NCBI GenBank assembly: GCA_014706295.1
Contig: JACSVZ010000002.1
Location: 129,651,431 to 129,715,430, forward strand
Length of the DNA: 64,000 nt
Source: Lycocorax pyrrhopterus obiensis
Lineage: Eukaryota > Chordata > Aves > Passeriformes > Paradisaeidae
Reading direction: 5' to 3'
Numbering within the stretch: position 1 is the stretch's first letter; the number at the start of each line of letters is the position of its first letter. The notes beneath the pieces were generated by a model, which did no database searches, was not told where the DNA came from, and saw only the letters and a program-made list of their open reading frames with translations. This document shows positions 1 to 40,572 of this stretch, one piece after another. A program made the position numbers and the translations under genes.

Positions 1-32
1 TCTCTGATTCGTAATAGCTTTGAGTTGAAAAC
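1..32 (-). CDS. MTERF3: MTERF3 last coding exon (partial)
   Basis: Reading the minus strand, a pyrimidine-rich tract ending in ttcttag is followed at position 32 by a frame encoding [10 protein letters not shown] and the start of a Glu codon. This aligns with human VFNTRLFKVKER immediately after the same FPQ junction. The exon runs out of the window, so the stop codon is not seen. It starts in phase 0, matching the phase-0 end of the preceding exon. It is too short to register as an open reading frame; the call rests on splice site, frame and homology together. Confidence 0.85.
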
Positions 33-1917
33 CTAAGAAAGAAAAAAGGGAAGAAGTTTTTAGGTTGTCTAAATTTCAGACTCTGAGACATTGAAAATAA
101 GAGTCTTTTTTAGACAAACTGAAGAGCTAGGAAGAAAACAAATAATACACTTATTTTCCTTTAATTTATGTCAAATACCAGGTAGGTTACATTTATGTAT
201 AAATTATCTAAACTCTAAATAAATACTTCAATACAATATGCTGACATACACAACAGAAAACAGGGAGTGATACAAAAAACCTAATGTGCTTGAGAGTTGT
301 TTCTATATAACAGCTATATTACTTTTGTGTAATCACAGCCAAGAAAGTGGAGAGAGAGATTCAGAAACAGGGAGCATTTTCCCTGTAGCTTCAGACAGAT
401 TCAAATGAGCATTGTTATAAGGATGAAATGAAGAGGTGACCACATGGCATAATACAAACAACAAAATAGCACAGTGGCACGGGCAAAGGTGAGTGGCTGT
501 GACTCCTGTCATCATAACACAGCCAAAAAGGCACAGTGTGGTGGTTCAAAACAACCATTTGTCTTCTGCTGCACAGCAATGCCTACCTTTGAAGATACCT
601 GCCACCAAAAAAAAAATTCTAGATGGTCAAAAATGAGAACAATAGTAGGGGAAACACAAAAGAAATCAGCAGAACATCTAAAAAGAGAGGGAAGTGCAGA
701 AGATGAGATGCACAGTTAAGTCATAAAAGCAAAGATCTAAGTTCATTTCTGAGCAGTACAACTGAATAGAGAGAGATGCTATAGAGGAGATAACGGTGAA
801 AATGTGAATGCTACACAGAGCGAGCAGAGATTTTACTAAAAAAGAGACTACATTGATGAAAGAAGAATTCCATGAGGATGCAAACTAATTTGAACAAGGA
901 GGGAAAAACAAAACTACTGTTCCTCCCCTGCCTTTCTTGAATTTTAAGAGGGAGTCAGAAGACAGGAGAAAAAACAAAAAAAACCAAAACAACACTTAAC
1001 CACCATTTATGGAGATAGCTGACAGAAAGAATGGCTACAAGAACAGCTGTAACATCAGAGAGAATTTGACCCAAGAAAATGCCCTGTATACTTCCTATTT
1101 TCAACATTACTGTAATTCTGGATAGAAGCAAGTACATATGGAGACAAATATGCATTTGTGAATGCCCAAGTTAAAGGCCCAACCATATACAGACTGACAT
1201 GCACTACCTGTATCCTGGAACTCACAGTTTTTGAGGATGAAAGGGAAGAACGGGAAAGAGAGGGAGTGACTGTGCCAAGAACAAAGAAGAGAGGAAACTC
1301 TCCACTTACCCTTCCAAACAAAGGGAAGAAAAATAATGAGGTGAACCACCACAAAGCCAACAATAAGACAACTGAGAAGGAAGTGAGCAAAACTTGTGGC
1401 CACTTACAGATCAAGGAGGGCAAAGTGACACAGATGAGCATTAGAGCAAGCATCCTTGTTAACTAAAGATATATTAAATAGCAAGATAATCAAAATCCTG
1501 AGGAAAAGTTTTATTCCCCCATACAATTTTGGCTTTCTAGCCACTTAGATTCTCTATTAGGCTTGCTTTAGAAAGAAAATTACTGCTGTTCAGAGGCTGT
1601 AATTTGTGCTTTCATTTTTACCTGGTAAGAAGATCATGCAACTGCATGTCAGCATTGAATGAAGTGACTAACACTTCCAGCTTTTAATTTGTGAGGAAGT
1701 AACAGTAATGAGGAGGTAGAAAAAAACCCCAAAATAATAATCAGGAAACAAATATATTTTCAGTCCTGTGGTATTTTAGCAATTGCTGCAGCAATAAGAA
1801 GACCAATGAGAATCTGACTGCCTAACGGACAGAACTTCTCTTATCTTTACACTGTATTTTCAGATCCTAAAATCTCTAAAGCTTATTTTTTAAGTAGACA
1901 GACCTAAAAGAAATGTT

Positions 1918-1961
<44 letters not shown>

Positions 1962-4900
1962 TATAAATGTTATCTAATGAACAGATCTTCTGCATAATCT
2001 GTCTTCTTTTGTGTCTCCTTGGCAGGATTTCAGGACAAGCAAATCCCTAAGCAGGCAGTAATCTCTCTTGCACGAATACAGAAGAGATGAGCATGACTAC
2101 TTCTGTTGAAAACCTAAAAATTCACAAGACTGGGGGTAGTGATGTCACATATGCTATGGGAAAAAAAGCAGCACTTCCACACTGAAATCTTCAATGGTTT
2201 CTGGATTGTTAATAAAAGTTACCCCAATTAGAGTAAAAGCCACAGGTTAGTTGAAGAATTCACATATGTCCTGCATACAGCAAAGCCCTACCTTCAGCAC
2301 ATTAGCGAAGTGGCTGTGACAAGAGCACCTACAATTTATTCCCAGATTAACAGCTCACCTGAGGAAAGCGAGTAAGCATGTGGTGGGGAATGCCCATTAC
2401 GTTGTGTAAGTAGTCAAATGTCTGTTTGAGTCTCTTTTTACTTGCAGTTAAAATCTTGGGAGTTTTATACACAATCTGTTGAATTTCATTACGTTGAAAA
2501 CCAAGTTCAATTTGACAAACCTGAAAAAGAGCACAATTTTATCTTCATAAGTCAGCTACAGCAAACTTAGCTTATTTCTATGCGCCGCTGAAAGAAACTA
2601 ATGCAAAATTCTTCTACCCTTTGTCACACAGCAACAAGAATGCAAACCACAGTACTATCTGCCAGTCCAGTTCTTCTCAAATCAGACAATGCAAAAGGTA
2701 ATTTGTTTATAGAATATCCCCAAAATAAAGATGACGTCTGTGAATGTTATGTATTTTTCAGCTTGTCTGAGATATGAACAAAAAAAATGTGTCTCCATAT
2801 GTATGGCAGTTACAAGCATAAAAATTCTCTCCTAGGAGTCCTTTATCATTTTCAATACCAAGCTGTCAAGAAACTTTCTTCTTGTGGAGCTGTTGAGCTC
2901 TGTAAAACATAGCAATCAAATAGCTAGCACCTACTTTTGTTAATGTGCTGCCTCTTTTGCTAATGTATCCAAGTTACATTTTTATAATAGGGAGTATAAT
3001 TTCTATAGTCTTCAATTTAAGACTGCTGAACCTAAAAGAGATGTGTAGAATATGTGGTTTATTCAATTTATTCTACAGTTCATTATTGTCTAAAGTAAGA
3101 TGTCTTTTTCAGAGACTGCTTTGACTTCAATTATGATTTCCCAAAAGGAAAACAAAACACATTTTTTCAATAAAATCATGAGCACTCCTCCCAAAGTGCA
3201 GAATGGCAAGCAATTCATTGAGTTGTTGAGAAAGAATTCAGCATACAAGAGTATCTGTTAACTCAGTCATTTCTTCTATCCTCCAGTGACACTTACAAGC
3301 AGCTTGTTCTCAGTCATGAAGTGGGTGTGCTTGCCAGTTAACATAACCAGACTTTTGTATCAAACTAAGGTACTTCAAATGGCAAGAAGGTGGCGTTTTT
3401 GTTTGTCCAGTTTGATGTGCCAAGACTGCAGCTCTTTTCCAAAACTGCTTGTCAAATTCAAAGGGAAGGGCTTAGAATCTGGGTTTCGAATTTACCTTAG
3501 GACTTACAGATCCTTACAGGGAATTGTTTCTAGAGGCAACTATAATCAGGTCTTTTAACTCCTGGTTTTAACTTTTCTGCTTTACAAATATTTGTGCACC
3601 ACACAAAATACCAATCAACTAAGACAGCATTCAAGTATGAAAATAAGTGTTTGCCCACAAGTGGTATCTTCCATGGACCTGAGTTGGCAGGAGTAACTTC
3701 CTGCATCAAGGTACACAACAGGAGTTAAAACCCCTGTGTTAAATCACTGCAGATGTAAAGCTGGGCCCACAGTAGAGGTAATTGTGGCAGGAAACTTGAA
3801 CTTTTATCTTCTACTGTGTGATGTGGAAGAGCTCCCTCTTGACATGATTGGTGAGGTCAAGTGTAAGTTGCTTTGACTGCACTCAGTTTGACAGCAAACA
3901 TTTAATATTCAATAACTCTGAAGGCCACACATGCTAATATCCTTACTGTGTAAGCCTCAGCAATACTCAACAAAGCATGTATTATTCCCACAATAGGCAG
4001 TGGTAATGCAAACTTTCAGGTTCTACCCTGTCAGTGAATCTCTAATTGTGCTAGATGAAACCCTCAGAGGATGGACTAAGCCATCCTTCAGCACATTTAG
4101 TCCATGACTGGTATCTTATGACAAGCATTATCAGCTACTGTACTTGTTTCTAAATAACAGTCCATTCAGAATGAGGGAAACAACCTGATCATTTCTGAGC
4201 TGTTGGTACATGATTTCACTTTCCAAGAACTGTCCTCCCACCACCAGTTTAGCACATACAGGTCTGAACACAGATTCTGAATCCAACCTCCTGAAAGGCT
4301 CGAGCTTTTAAGAAATAGTAGATTCCAACAGTGTGGACCTAAAAATCCTTCCTCTTTTCCTCTCTCACTCATTTTAAAAATAGAGGTGCTACACTGTGTA
4401 TTTCTTGGTAGAAAAACAAGATACTCACATAGAACTGAGGATCTTAAAAACACATTCATTTTAATAATGGATCCCTAGCCTTTGGAAACAATGTGTGTTA
4501 AAAAGAAAGCACTATTAATTAGAACAGTCTGCTACTTTCCAGACTCCTCCCTTACCACACACACATTTCAGATTGCAAGATTTCTAGTGTTTAATAGTTT
4601 CGGAGCAGAGAGTCTGTCTGAAAATTATACATTTTGATTCATAGTTATTTGTTATAGGATAATGGAATTTCACAAATTGTTACACTACATCATGCTGTTT
4701 GGCCTCAATGGCTTCACAGCACAGTAATTAAACCAATACATGGTCACATTTTCAAAAGGGAAAGGAGTCCCCATGGGTTTGAAGTTATTTACCCAACAGT
4801 TGTTAATAACGACCATCTGCTATCAGACAATAGGTGTCAAATGCACATTTTGACAGACTAGTTACCTGCCAGGAGAAAAATAATCAACTGCACATTTCTT

Positions 4901-7900
4901 GCTCCTAAATACTTACGGACAATCCAAGGAAAAAACCATAACAATTAAGGGGGAGAAAAAAAGACTGCTTATTTTTCTACTCATTAAAAAATGGGTAACA
5001 ATTTATGTCATCATATAGCAACTTTTGGCAGGAAGGCACTAAATCAGAGCAGAAGACAGAATAAGGTAACGCTCCATGTATTGGGTAAGCTTGCACGCTA
5101 TAGAGGAAAATAAATTGTTTAACAAAATCCTCAGTTGTTTTATATCACCGCTAAAATCATGTCATTAAATTCTTTCTGCACGATCCCCTCCAGGAATTTT
5201 ATCTTCTGACAACTCTTAAACTATATGAGTATACAATACACTTTTAATATCTATTCACAAGCTCACCTGAAGATTTTCTTTTACAGGCTCTAATTTGCCA
5301 GTCAGTAGCCTTGGAAGACGAATTACCAGATCCTTTGTCTACAATCAGAAAAAACAACATAAACGAAAGAGTATTACTGAAAGCTTGTTTGTAAATTTAT
5401 CTGTGAAAGAAAGATCCTATATAAACTTTTTTTTGCAGCTGGAAGAGGGGGGTATTTTATTTTATCTCTACACCAAAGATGAATTTGCATGAAGCAGCAG
5501 TATATTAAGATGCAAAAGATTACTCAAATATGTTCTTTTGGAAAACAAAAAATAATACAATTGTTGTAAAGCAGACAGGAAGAGGGAGTAAAAGCATGCA
5601 TCAAAAGGAGAAAGTGCTCAAGTGCCCATTTTCTCTCAGCCCTCAAGTTGTTTCTTCCCATCTTTTTAGAAAAAGTAAACAACACACTACACAATAGAGG
5701 CTATAAAATGATTTTCCAGTGGCAGTGGAGCTAACTTCAAGATCTGGTTAGACCATAGTTTAACAGCACTACAGGAAATTACTCCACATTCCCTAAGGTG
5801 TCTGATTGCTCATAATCCACCCTGAGTACAAGGTAGTGACTCAACCCTTTTCCAGGGAGTTCTTTTACCTCAAACATGGAAAGGGCAGCAACAGGCACTG
5901 TAACAGCTATGACTGTTCAGCTAATAGAAGCCAATAGAAGAACCCCAGATTCCACTTGGAATTTGACCTTCACTGCAATCCCCACCTACTGCAGGACACA
6001 ACTAACACCGCTCACTCACTCCAGGCAAGTCCAGCTACTACCTCCCCTGAAGATCCCAAAGCAAGGTGTTGAATACCTGCTAAGCACATAATGTGGTATG
6101 CACTCATGAGAAAACGCAGAGGTCACTCTTGGTGAGCTGAGCATATGATTTGGCATTTATCTTGATACGATATTCACAGATTAGAGTATTTTTAAATGAT
6201 GAGTTAAGTATGTTACAGTATCCTAAAGAGATGAAGAGCACCAAATAATTTTCCAGAAGTTAAAAAAACTGCTTGCTGTTTTAGTAATTAATTCAGTCCT
6301 CTGAACCACCTCAAATAATAAAACTGGACATACACATACTTATTTGACAATAACCTGTAGCAGGTCATCTTCAGAAACTGTACTTCAGGTCTTTTGAATG
6401 TTAGGGGTCCACATCACTTCCACAGACAGTTAAAACCATGTTACCCTCCTGTAACCCTCTGGTGACATTACTGATTATAACACAGTGTTTGTTGATAACC
6501 TCCAAACACTTGGAGTATTCATATTGCAAGACCTTATAACTGTCACTAACAAAATACCTAAAGACTTCAGTCTTTACCTTTTTTACACTGAGACCAAGTT
6601 CATTTTTGAAGAAACCCAGTCTGTTATCCAGTCTTTCCACCGAAAACAACAGCAAATATGGAGCTCTTGAGACCATCTGAGCAATTTCTGACTTACCAAA
6701 TTTTTTTGATTTTAGGTAAGCCACTCTAGAAAGAGAACAAAAACAAAATAAAATCCTGTGATGAAAATTTTATTGCCTCCATTTATTCAGTACTTGCTTA
6801 AATTCCTCAGTGATATCTTATAAATGGACAGATGTTCTAGCACTAACATGCAACCCTGCCAAAAATAATTAAAGTGAAATCTGCAGTTATCGTAAAAGCA
6901 AAATACCCTCCCTTCCAATTAATTAGAAGTAAAATAAACCTCAGAGCAGAATGTCAATACTGAAGACAGATTTTAATTCCTTCCAGCTGTACTTAAGCAG
7001 ATAACTGTGTTAACCTACATTTAACTACCAGCCTGTCTCCTAGATTGCAAACACATTAATAGATCATCATAAGGTATGGACAAGAAAATATATACAGCCT
7101 TTTGCTATTTTAATGAATTCCATTTCTACTGCTGAAAGAACAGAGTACTATACCTCATGCATCCCTATTTTGCCAATAGCATTGGAGTAGCAATATCATA
7201 CAATGATGCTATGGGTACAGATATTGTCGAAAAATACATTTCTATATCAGCTGAAGTTACATTTGCTGTAATAGGTCCATACTTTCAGTCACTAGTCTAA
7301 CAAGCGAGTAACAAACATCTGGTCGTCAGAAAGCGAAAGGAGTTGACTAAAGTTTTGATGTTTAACAGAGCTTTCTTTCTTTCCAAGTCAAAACTTTTCC
7401 CAAACTTTGTTGAATTCAGTGAAAGTGAAATCCTATTTCAAGTACTACTTGCAGTAGATTATTACCATAGCTCCCAGAAAAAATGGAATGAAGAGGGGAA
7501 ATACAGCACACAAAGTAAAGAGACACAATTTATACACGTACCACCACGTAAACAACTAAACTACAATTTGGAGAGGTTTCATCTGGTTATATACGAGAGT
7601 AGTTGCAATATGAGAAGTATTTGCAGTCAGATCAACTTAGAGCATACAAGAATTGGTTTTATCTGGTAGTAATTAAAATACTAAATGGATTGCAGAACAT
7701 TCTGCAGAAGCAGATATTCAGCAAAAATGGGCTCTCTGTTAAACCGTGTCTTGTGAAGAGAAAAAAAAATAAAATTACCTTCCAGTCACTACAACTTCCC
7801 TCTTTCCACAAATCCTCAAAAATGAAGTTATCATAAGCCAAAAACTTCCAGACAGAAGATATAAGAACAAGCTCTAGAGGACCAATTCCTAACTGAGCAG

Positions 7901-10900
7901 GCGCCCCAACACAGAAGGTAGCAGCCTAGGCTCCAGACAATGACAATGGAACTGGCACAGCTTCTAAGCATCCCAGAAACAGCTAAATGAGCAGATTAAA
8001 AATAAAAGCTTTCGTCTGTCCTGACTCCACTTGTTTTCTGTTAACAAGTCATTAAAATTCACACCTGAAGCATTTCTTCCTGGAAAGGCAAGAAACTTAA
8101 AAAGAGGGATGGCAAGATCGTAATAACCTGACTCTAGAAACTAGTATGTTAAAGGAACACAACTATCCAACCTGGCCAAAGTTTGAGATACATGTGTGAG
8201 TGCTGGCACCAAGGTTAGACCTCGTTCTACTATAGGGATGTAGCATGTTAACAGTTTTAAGTAATCATTAACACCAGTGTAAAACAAAGCATCTGGTGCA
8301 GCTGCAGTACAGACACTGATTTGCAACTGTCAAAATTGTTAGGAATTATGGAATGTTTTGACTTTTACAGTGTTTATCTGAAGTCAAATGCCAAACCTAT
8401 TGAAATTTGTGTTTTGTTTCCTGGCAACATGGAATCCATAGCAATAAAACATTCCAGAGTGATGTAACCAATACCACATCCATCTGCACCGAACTGTTTA
8501 TGCAAAGGTGATACTCAGCTTTCAAAAGACAGCTATTTGAGACACACTCACTTCACAGCCTTGACAGCACACTTACTTTAAAGCTTGCAGGAAAGCATTC
8601 AAGAGTGACAAACTTACTGAAGAATCATATTGCAGAAAACTAGAAAGAAATCAGATTGGTCTGTTTAGCCCCTACTTCACTAACCAGCCAGCGCCACAGG
8701 ACTGTCACTGAAAATAAAATATGACTTCATGGAAGACTTAGGATATTTATCACAAAAATAAACCCCAAAAAACCACCTCTATTCAGAAGAGCATAAGCAA
8801 TATGCTCTGATATCTAGACTCAAAACTACTGCTGGAAAATGACACAGGTTGGTTTTTTTTTTTGGTATTGTTTCTGAAAGGCCACTTACTGAACAGGTTA
8901 GAAGGACAGAGGGGAAAGAAGTCAGGTCTACGTTATACAAGAGTCTACTCATGTGCCTGTTTCTAAATATCTGTACTTCCAGATTACTATTTCAGACTGA
9001 AATGCTACTACCTGCAAGAGCCACGACAACAGATTTTCTTCTCTGGAATTTTTGAATACTGGATAGTTTTGAGTTCATTAAGAAAGACATGTACATACAC
9101 ACGAGTTGTTCTGAAAAAAACCTTTGCATTAGGAGTATTATAAATAAAAGTTCATTTTAAGGACTGTAGAATAGTTTAGGGCCATAAAAGTGTGAATGAA
9201 CACACGCACAAATTAGTTCATTGTAGTGTTGTGTTCAGTTTCAGATGGACAACAGGAAACAAACATCACCAAAACCTCCTGCTGCTATTAATGTCAACAC
9301 AGAAGAGATCTGGTCTGCTTCTTTTATTGCAGAGTTCATGAGGTTTCAAATTGTGACTGAAGAGTTTAATATTGTTCTACAAATTTATGTAAAGCCTCAG
9401 GGATGTCATTTTGGAATGAAAGCTGACACAAGTAAAGCAAGTGGCCCAAGACAGCAAGCTGTTTCCCCTGTGGCAGAGAGACAGGGATGGGCAGTAAAAT
9501 CTGTTAATACGCAGTTTTCAGGTGGATGAAGGTGCTGGCTTATGATACCACCACATGTTAGTGCCAGCAGATGGGGAGGAACAAGAACATGGAGCCAGGG
9601 ATTGAGTAAGAACAGAGGCAGCAGCAACACAGGCTCCTTCAGACAAGGTTAAGCCAACTGGGAAACCAGATCTTCAAGCCAAGGGGCTTAGCACCCTGCT
9701 GCTACTTGAAAGGCTTACCTGGTTTCTAAAGCTTCCAGATCTTCAGCAAGGATGTATGGATTTTTGGTCAGGAAAGGTCCCAGCTGATTGTCTTCTACAC
9801 CCACATCCTTAAGAAACAGAAGTATTTTTTTTACATCTTTTTCAAAGTCCAAGGTCAGTAAGAGCTGACCTGCCTTTTGACGTTTCTCCACTTGGGATAA
9901 GTCAACTCCTACAACAAACAAAATCAGAAATTGTTTTAATTAAACACAGACCCTGCTTTCTGTAAATGTTTCACAAAGGCATGTTGGAATTTATAGGACT
10001 ACTCAATTTTTTGCACTGATTTTTCATACGTTAATTGCTCAACACAGCAAGGCCACAACACCTTGTATATTGTGGAAAGACTCCAGATAAAATAAGCAGT
10101 CATTTTAGAAGCTTTTGCAGAGTTTATTTTTTGAGGAAGACATTTGCAGTGAATCCTGCATGTACCACATTTAGAGACCTGCTCTTATTGCACAGAAGTA
10201 TGCGTGCATGAAATTTCCGAATCTGTTATAAATGGGAAGGGGACAATTTTGCAGTGAAGTGACTTTGTATACTGACCCACACACAGCAATTTGTTACTAC
10301 ATGGGGACAGATTCCCTCTCTCAAATAATAATTTCTCCAACCTCCTTCTAGTCTTCCTTGCACATTTGGGCAACAAGGTGGTCAGCAACCTTGAACTCAG
10401 GTATCTCTGTAGTCCACGTGTTTTTTGATGAGAAATAAGGTTCTCTTCAATCCCTTCCCTCTTGCCTCTCCAGTGTGCTGTGCATCACTCCTAAGATTAT
10501 GAATAGCAACCATTCTCTTTCCTTCCTTCCAAGGATGGAGAGGTGCAAATTCTTTTGCAGCAAATTGAAGCATCCTTAACCAGCCCAAAAGAAGAAAGAC
10601 CAATTAAGTTACACAGTGCTCCCTACCTCCTGAAGCTGTGGGAGATGCCTCCTTCTACCACCCACAGCATGAAGGGACTAACACCAGCCAGCTTTGTTTT
10701 CCAGTAGTATGGCATTGCAAGTGACACAGTCCCCTCTCTTTGTCCATTTGCCCTGGATAACATTCTCTTGCTTTTTGACATTGGTCACTGTTCCCATTTT
10801 CAAGTTGACAAGGTAACCAGTAAGAGCAAAGCACAAATTACAAGATCTCCAAAGCTCCTGTCATAGGCAGACCACACAAACAAAATCACACATACCTAGG

Positions 10901-13562
10901 TGGACAAGTTTCTCAAGGGTTTCTGAGTGATCAACATAATCTCGGAGCGTGGAAGACTGAATGGGGAGAAGAGGTTCTGCAATGATCTGTACAGCTTCTT
11001 CCTCGGAAATCACTTCCAAAGCAGATGAAGGTGGGATGTCATCCCAGTCTAAGAAACAAATATAGAAGACCCAAATGCATTTTGTGAAAGACAAAGCTGC
11101 TCCCACCAAATGCTACACAGATCTCTTAAAATCCTTTTCAAAATGCAGGAACACTGTACATGTGATAAACAGCCAACTTATTATTTGAAAACATAAAAAC
11201 ATAAGACTCTACTCCCAGTTTTTGTCTCTGTTCCATCTCCTGGTCACTGCCCATCAACTTCTACTCATATGGCCAAATCTGAGAGTAATACCCAGCAAGC
11301 CTGCCTTCAGTGTGCTGCCTAGACCACTGCAGACAACAGATCACATCACCTTCTGCAGAAGGATCATCTTTCATGTCTTCACAAATGCATTCTTGCCTGA
11401 TCATAGCCAGATAAAAGACTGCTGCAAAGATTATTTTTCATAACCTGACAAGACCACTACTTTGTGGCTCTCCTGAATCTGATGCCTGAAATGCAGCTGT
11501 TTTAACTTTCATAGCCAACTCCAGTGAAGCTATCGTGTCTTATCCATTACAGAAAGGCAGCTGACTGCCACTATCTCTAATAGCACAAGGAAAAATTACC
11601 TACTCACTAAGGTTTCAAAGAGAACATCATTATGCTTGTTTCCCCTTAAGTGTTGCAAGTCACAGAACTCAGTGTCTTTTAAAAAAAATTCTCTAAACAG
11701 ATCTATTTTCCCATTGACAGGAGCTCACAGCAGCAAGATTAAGATCACCACTTGCAGGCTGGCTGCTAGTATCCACCTCAATCATCATTTTGATTACTGA
11801 TCAGATGCCCTGATTATAAACTCCTCAGGAAGGGGATTTTCTGTGCCCTATACCTTTGTATAATGGCTTCCTAGAGACCAGGGTAACACTCTTCCACGTC
11901 AAGAAAACAAAGGCACACCAGAACTCTACTAAGGCAGATTCCAAAGTAATTAGGATGTGCCTAATGTTCCAGGAAGAATTACACAGACTAGCTCGGTAGC
12001 TGTTGAAGGTCTTGTCACTTCTTTTTATCACAGCCTCAGAAACATAAGCACAGTAAAATGTTTTCAGCAATGTTTACACATTAAACAGGAACTCTCTAGG
12101 AATCTAGAGGAATATCAAGTGTTTTCTTTCAACTTGTTCAGGACCAAACCAATATACAATAAAATCCATTCCAGACACACTTGTGTCTTTTATTGCCACT
12201 TTAAGGTCGTTATACTTCTATTGGAAATCATCCTTCAAGTTATCAAAAGCCCCAAAAGTTATCAATTGTGTTTATTCCATTATATAGACTGTCAACTGGG
12301 CAAAATGCTACACACACACACACACTCTCCAGTCAGTCTGCTGGTGGATAAAAATCTGGCATGTGGATAAACTGCATCACAGATGCAGCCACACACGAGC
12401 TAGCTGACCCATCGTTCTGGAGCAGCACTGTTTCAGAACCAGCTACACACACAGGTCTCCATTGCAGCTCTGAGACAGCCCAAAAATAAGCTCTGTACAA
12501 TCCAAGCTGGCTGGGCTCAAAGCAGAATCTGAACATGCAAGGCTGCTTAGTAATTCAGAGCAAGTTTCCTCAGCATACTCAAAGTAATTTGAAAGAATGG
12601 AAATGTTGTAATCCTCATTTAGATATAAGTAGGGAAAAAAAGCGAGTAAGTTTCCTCAGGGCAACAACACCAAGGCGACGTTGTATTTTTCTCCTTTCGT
12701 CTCCTTTCCTCAGAAGACAGTTGGACGAGCATTTCTCATCAGGGCAGTGCTTAAGGAGGCTTCACACTGCTGCCTCCTATTGTTCATCCTTGATCACTCA
12801 AACGGCCGTGTTGTGTGAGCTGCTTGAGGCGTGGAATCTCCCAGTCTCGCTCAAATGAAAAAACCAAAACCAAACACCCTAAAAACCCCAAACCAAAACC
12901 CTTTTGTTTGTACCAGCACATCTGTGAGAGAAAGGCAAACGCTGAGCTGATGCAGGTAGGGTTATGAAAAGTCCTTCAAACGGCAGCTCCAGACCTACAT
13001 TTCTACCCAAAACATTACACCTTTATCTCACTTTAAAGGTATTCTTTGTATGCTACATTGACCATAAATACCTGAATTAATTACGGAGCTAATAAGAAGT
13101 GAAAGTCAGGAACTCCAGATATATATTTTAGGCAAGCAGGCCAAAAAAGCAGAACTCAGCTGGGGTTAAACCGCAGCACACTGAAAACATAATTTGAAGA
13201 TTCGGGAGAAATGGTATTCCTTAAAGCCCCTTACCTTCGTCCAATATTTTTGCATTCAGATCAGGTAATGTTTCTGCTTTTGCTTGTTCCTGTTGTACTG
13301 AAGGCAAGTTACTTTCGGGTGAAGAGAAGGATCCCTCCTTGGCGCTGTCGGGCGGGGAACAGCTTCCTGCAGACACATGCCTGCACGCCTGCAGTCTCCA
13401 CAGAACAACCTCCTTTCCGGCGGGCAGCACAGCCAGAGGGGCAGACTCACGGCAGGCCCGTGCGGTGCAGCCACGGCTCCTCAGCCTCCGAGTAAACTCA
13501 ACAGCACGGGCCGCGTTCAGCGGGCAACACCAGCGGGAGAGCGGCCGAGCCCACACAGCCAT
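1..13562 (-). CDS. MTERF3: MTERF3, mitochondrial transcription termination factor 3 (spliced, 3' end cut by window edge)
   Basis: mTERF-family protein of the mitochondrial matrix. The family binds mtDNA or rRNA through repeated helical mTERF motifs; MTERF3 is known as a negative regulator of mtDNA transcription and a factor in mitoribosome assembly. Seven coding exons are visible on the minus strand: 13562-13235, 11048-10896, 9908-9719, 6725-6578, 5338-5267, 2520-2359 and 32-1. All junctions are GT-AG and the reading frame is continuous across them, giving about 361 residues. From memory human MTERF3 is 417 aa, so roughly 55 C-terminal residues lie left of the window. The N-terminus is rich in Arg and poor in acidic residues, as expected of a mitochondrial presequence. 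Diagnostic stretches are [42 protein letters not shown] and [17 protein letters not shown]. Introns: 33-2358, 2521-5266, 5339-6577, 6726-9718, 9909-10895 and 11049-13234, plus a probable 13584-14018 in the 5' UTR. Apart from short microsatellites I see nothing in them. Confidence 0.96.
1922..1960. repeat. (TG)n(TA)n microsatellite
   Basis: About 15 uninterrupted TG units followed by TA units, in the last MTERF3 intron. Confidence 0.97.
2359..2520 (-). CDS. MTERF3: MTERF3 exon 7 (residues about 298-351)
   Basis: A 162-nt phase 0/0 exon encoding 54 residues, from [14 protein letters not shown] to [12 protein letters not shown]. The acceptor is tttttcag and the donor gtgagc, both read on the minus strand. 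It carries an mTERF motif with the family's conserved proline in YKTPKILTA. The human counterpart has the same length (VYRLELGFKHNEIQ...FPQ). Confidence 0.95.
5267..5338 (-). CDS. MTERF3: MTERF3 exon 6 (residues about 274-297)
   Basis: A 72-nt phase 0/0 exon encoding 24 residues, [20 protein letters not shown] and then ENLQ. The minus-strand acceptor is gattgtag and the donor gtgagc. The core RLPRLLTG with its proline is a typical mTERF-repeat signature and matches human [17 protein letters not shown]. Confidence 0.95.
6578..6725 (-). CDS. MTERF3: MTERF3 exon 5 (residues 224-273)
   Basis: A 148-nt exon; the first base completes an Arg codon begun in exon 4. It encodes [18 protein letters not shown], then [20 protein letters not shown] and ends LSVKK. 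The acceptor is tttctag and the donor gtaaag. The segment [20 protein letters not shown] is among the best-conserved parts of MTERF3. An apparent continuation of the open frame beyond the donor is intron. Confidence 0.97.
9719..9908 (-). CDS. MTERF3: MTERF3 exon 4 (residues 161-224)
   Basis: A 190-nt exon entered in phase 1 (it completes a Gly codon) and left in phase 2. It encodes [20 protein letters not shown], then the conserved [20 protein letters not shown] and [20 protein letters not shown]. The acceptor is gttgtag and the donor gtaagc. The stretch [13 protein letters not shown] is an mTERF motif. Confidence 0.97.
10896..11048 (-). CDS. MTERF3: MTERF3 exon 3 (residues 110-161)
   Basis: A 153-nt exon entered and left in phase 1. 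It encodes [26 protein letters not shown] and [18 protein letters not shown]. Human has ISEEEAIQIIADP and [16 protein letters not shown] at the same place, which identifies the gene securely. The acceptor is tttcttag and the donor gtatgt. Confidence 0.97.
12310..12325. repeat. Short (CA)n microsatellite
   Basis: Eight AC/CA units in the MTERF3 intron between exons 2 and 3. Confidence 0.9.
13235..13562 (-). CDS. MTERF3: MTERF3 exon 2, first coding exon (residues 1-109, presequence)
   Basis: Encodes 109 residues beginning [18 protein letters not shown] and ending DLNAKILDE, with one extra base that forms the next Asp codon. The donor is gtaagg. I chose the ATG at 13562 because it has A at -3 and G at +4. 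The ATG three bases upstream (13565) has a weak context, and the in-frame ATG at 13643 lies upstream of a likely splice acceptor (cttttctcccagcag, exon start near 13583). Residues 1-60 are Arg/Trp/Cys-rich with few acidic residues, consistent with a mitochondrial targeting sequence. Residues 60-109 are Ser/Gln/Glu-rich and poorly conserved, as in human. Confidence 0.88.
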
Positions 13563-13735
13563 CATCCACCTCAGCACAGCATCCTGCTGGGAGAAAAGGA
13601 GTGCGGAGTGACACAGGCGCTGCCGTAGAGCCGGGAGCGTCAATCTCCTGGGCGTTACAGCAATTCCTCACTACAAAGCACCAGGAGCTGCCTCAAGGGT
13701 TTAAACGCGCGACAAAACGGAGGAGCCGGGTCTGA

Positions 13736-40572
<26,837 letters not shown>

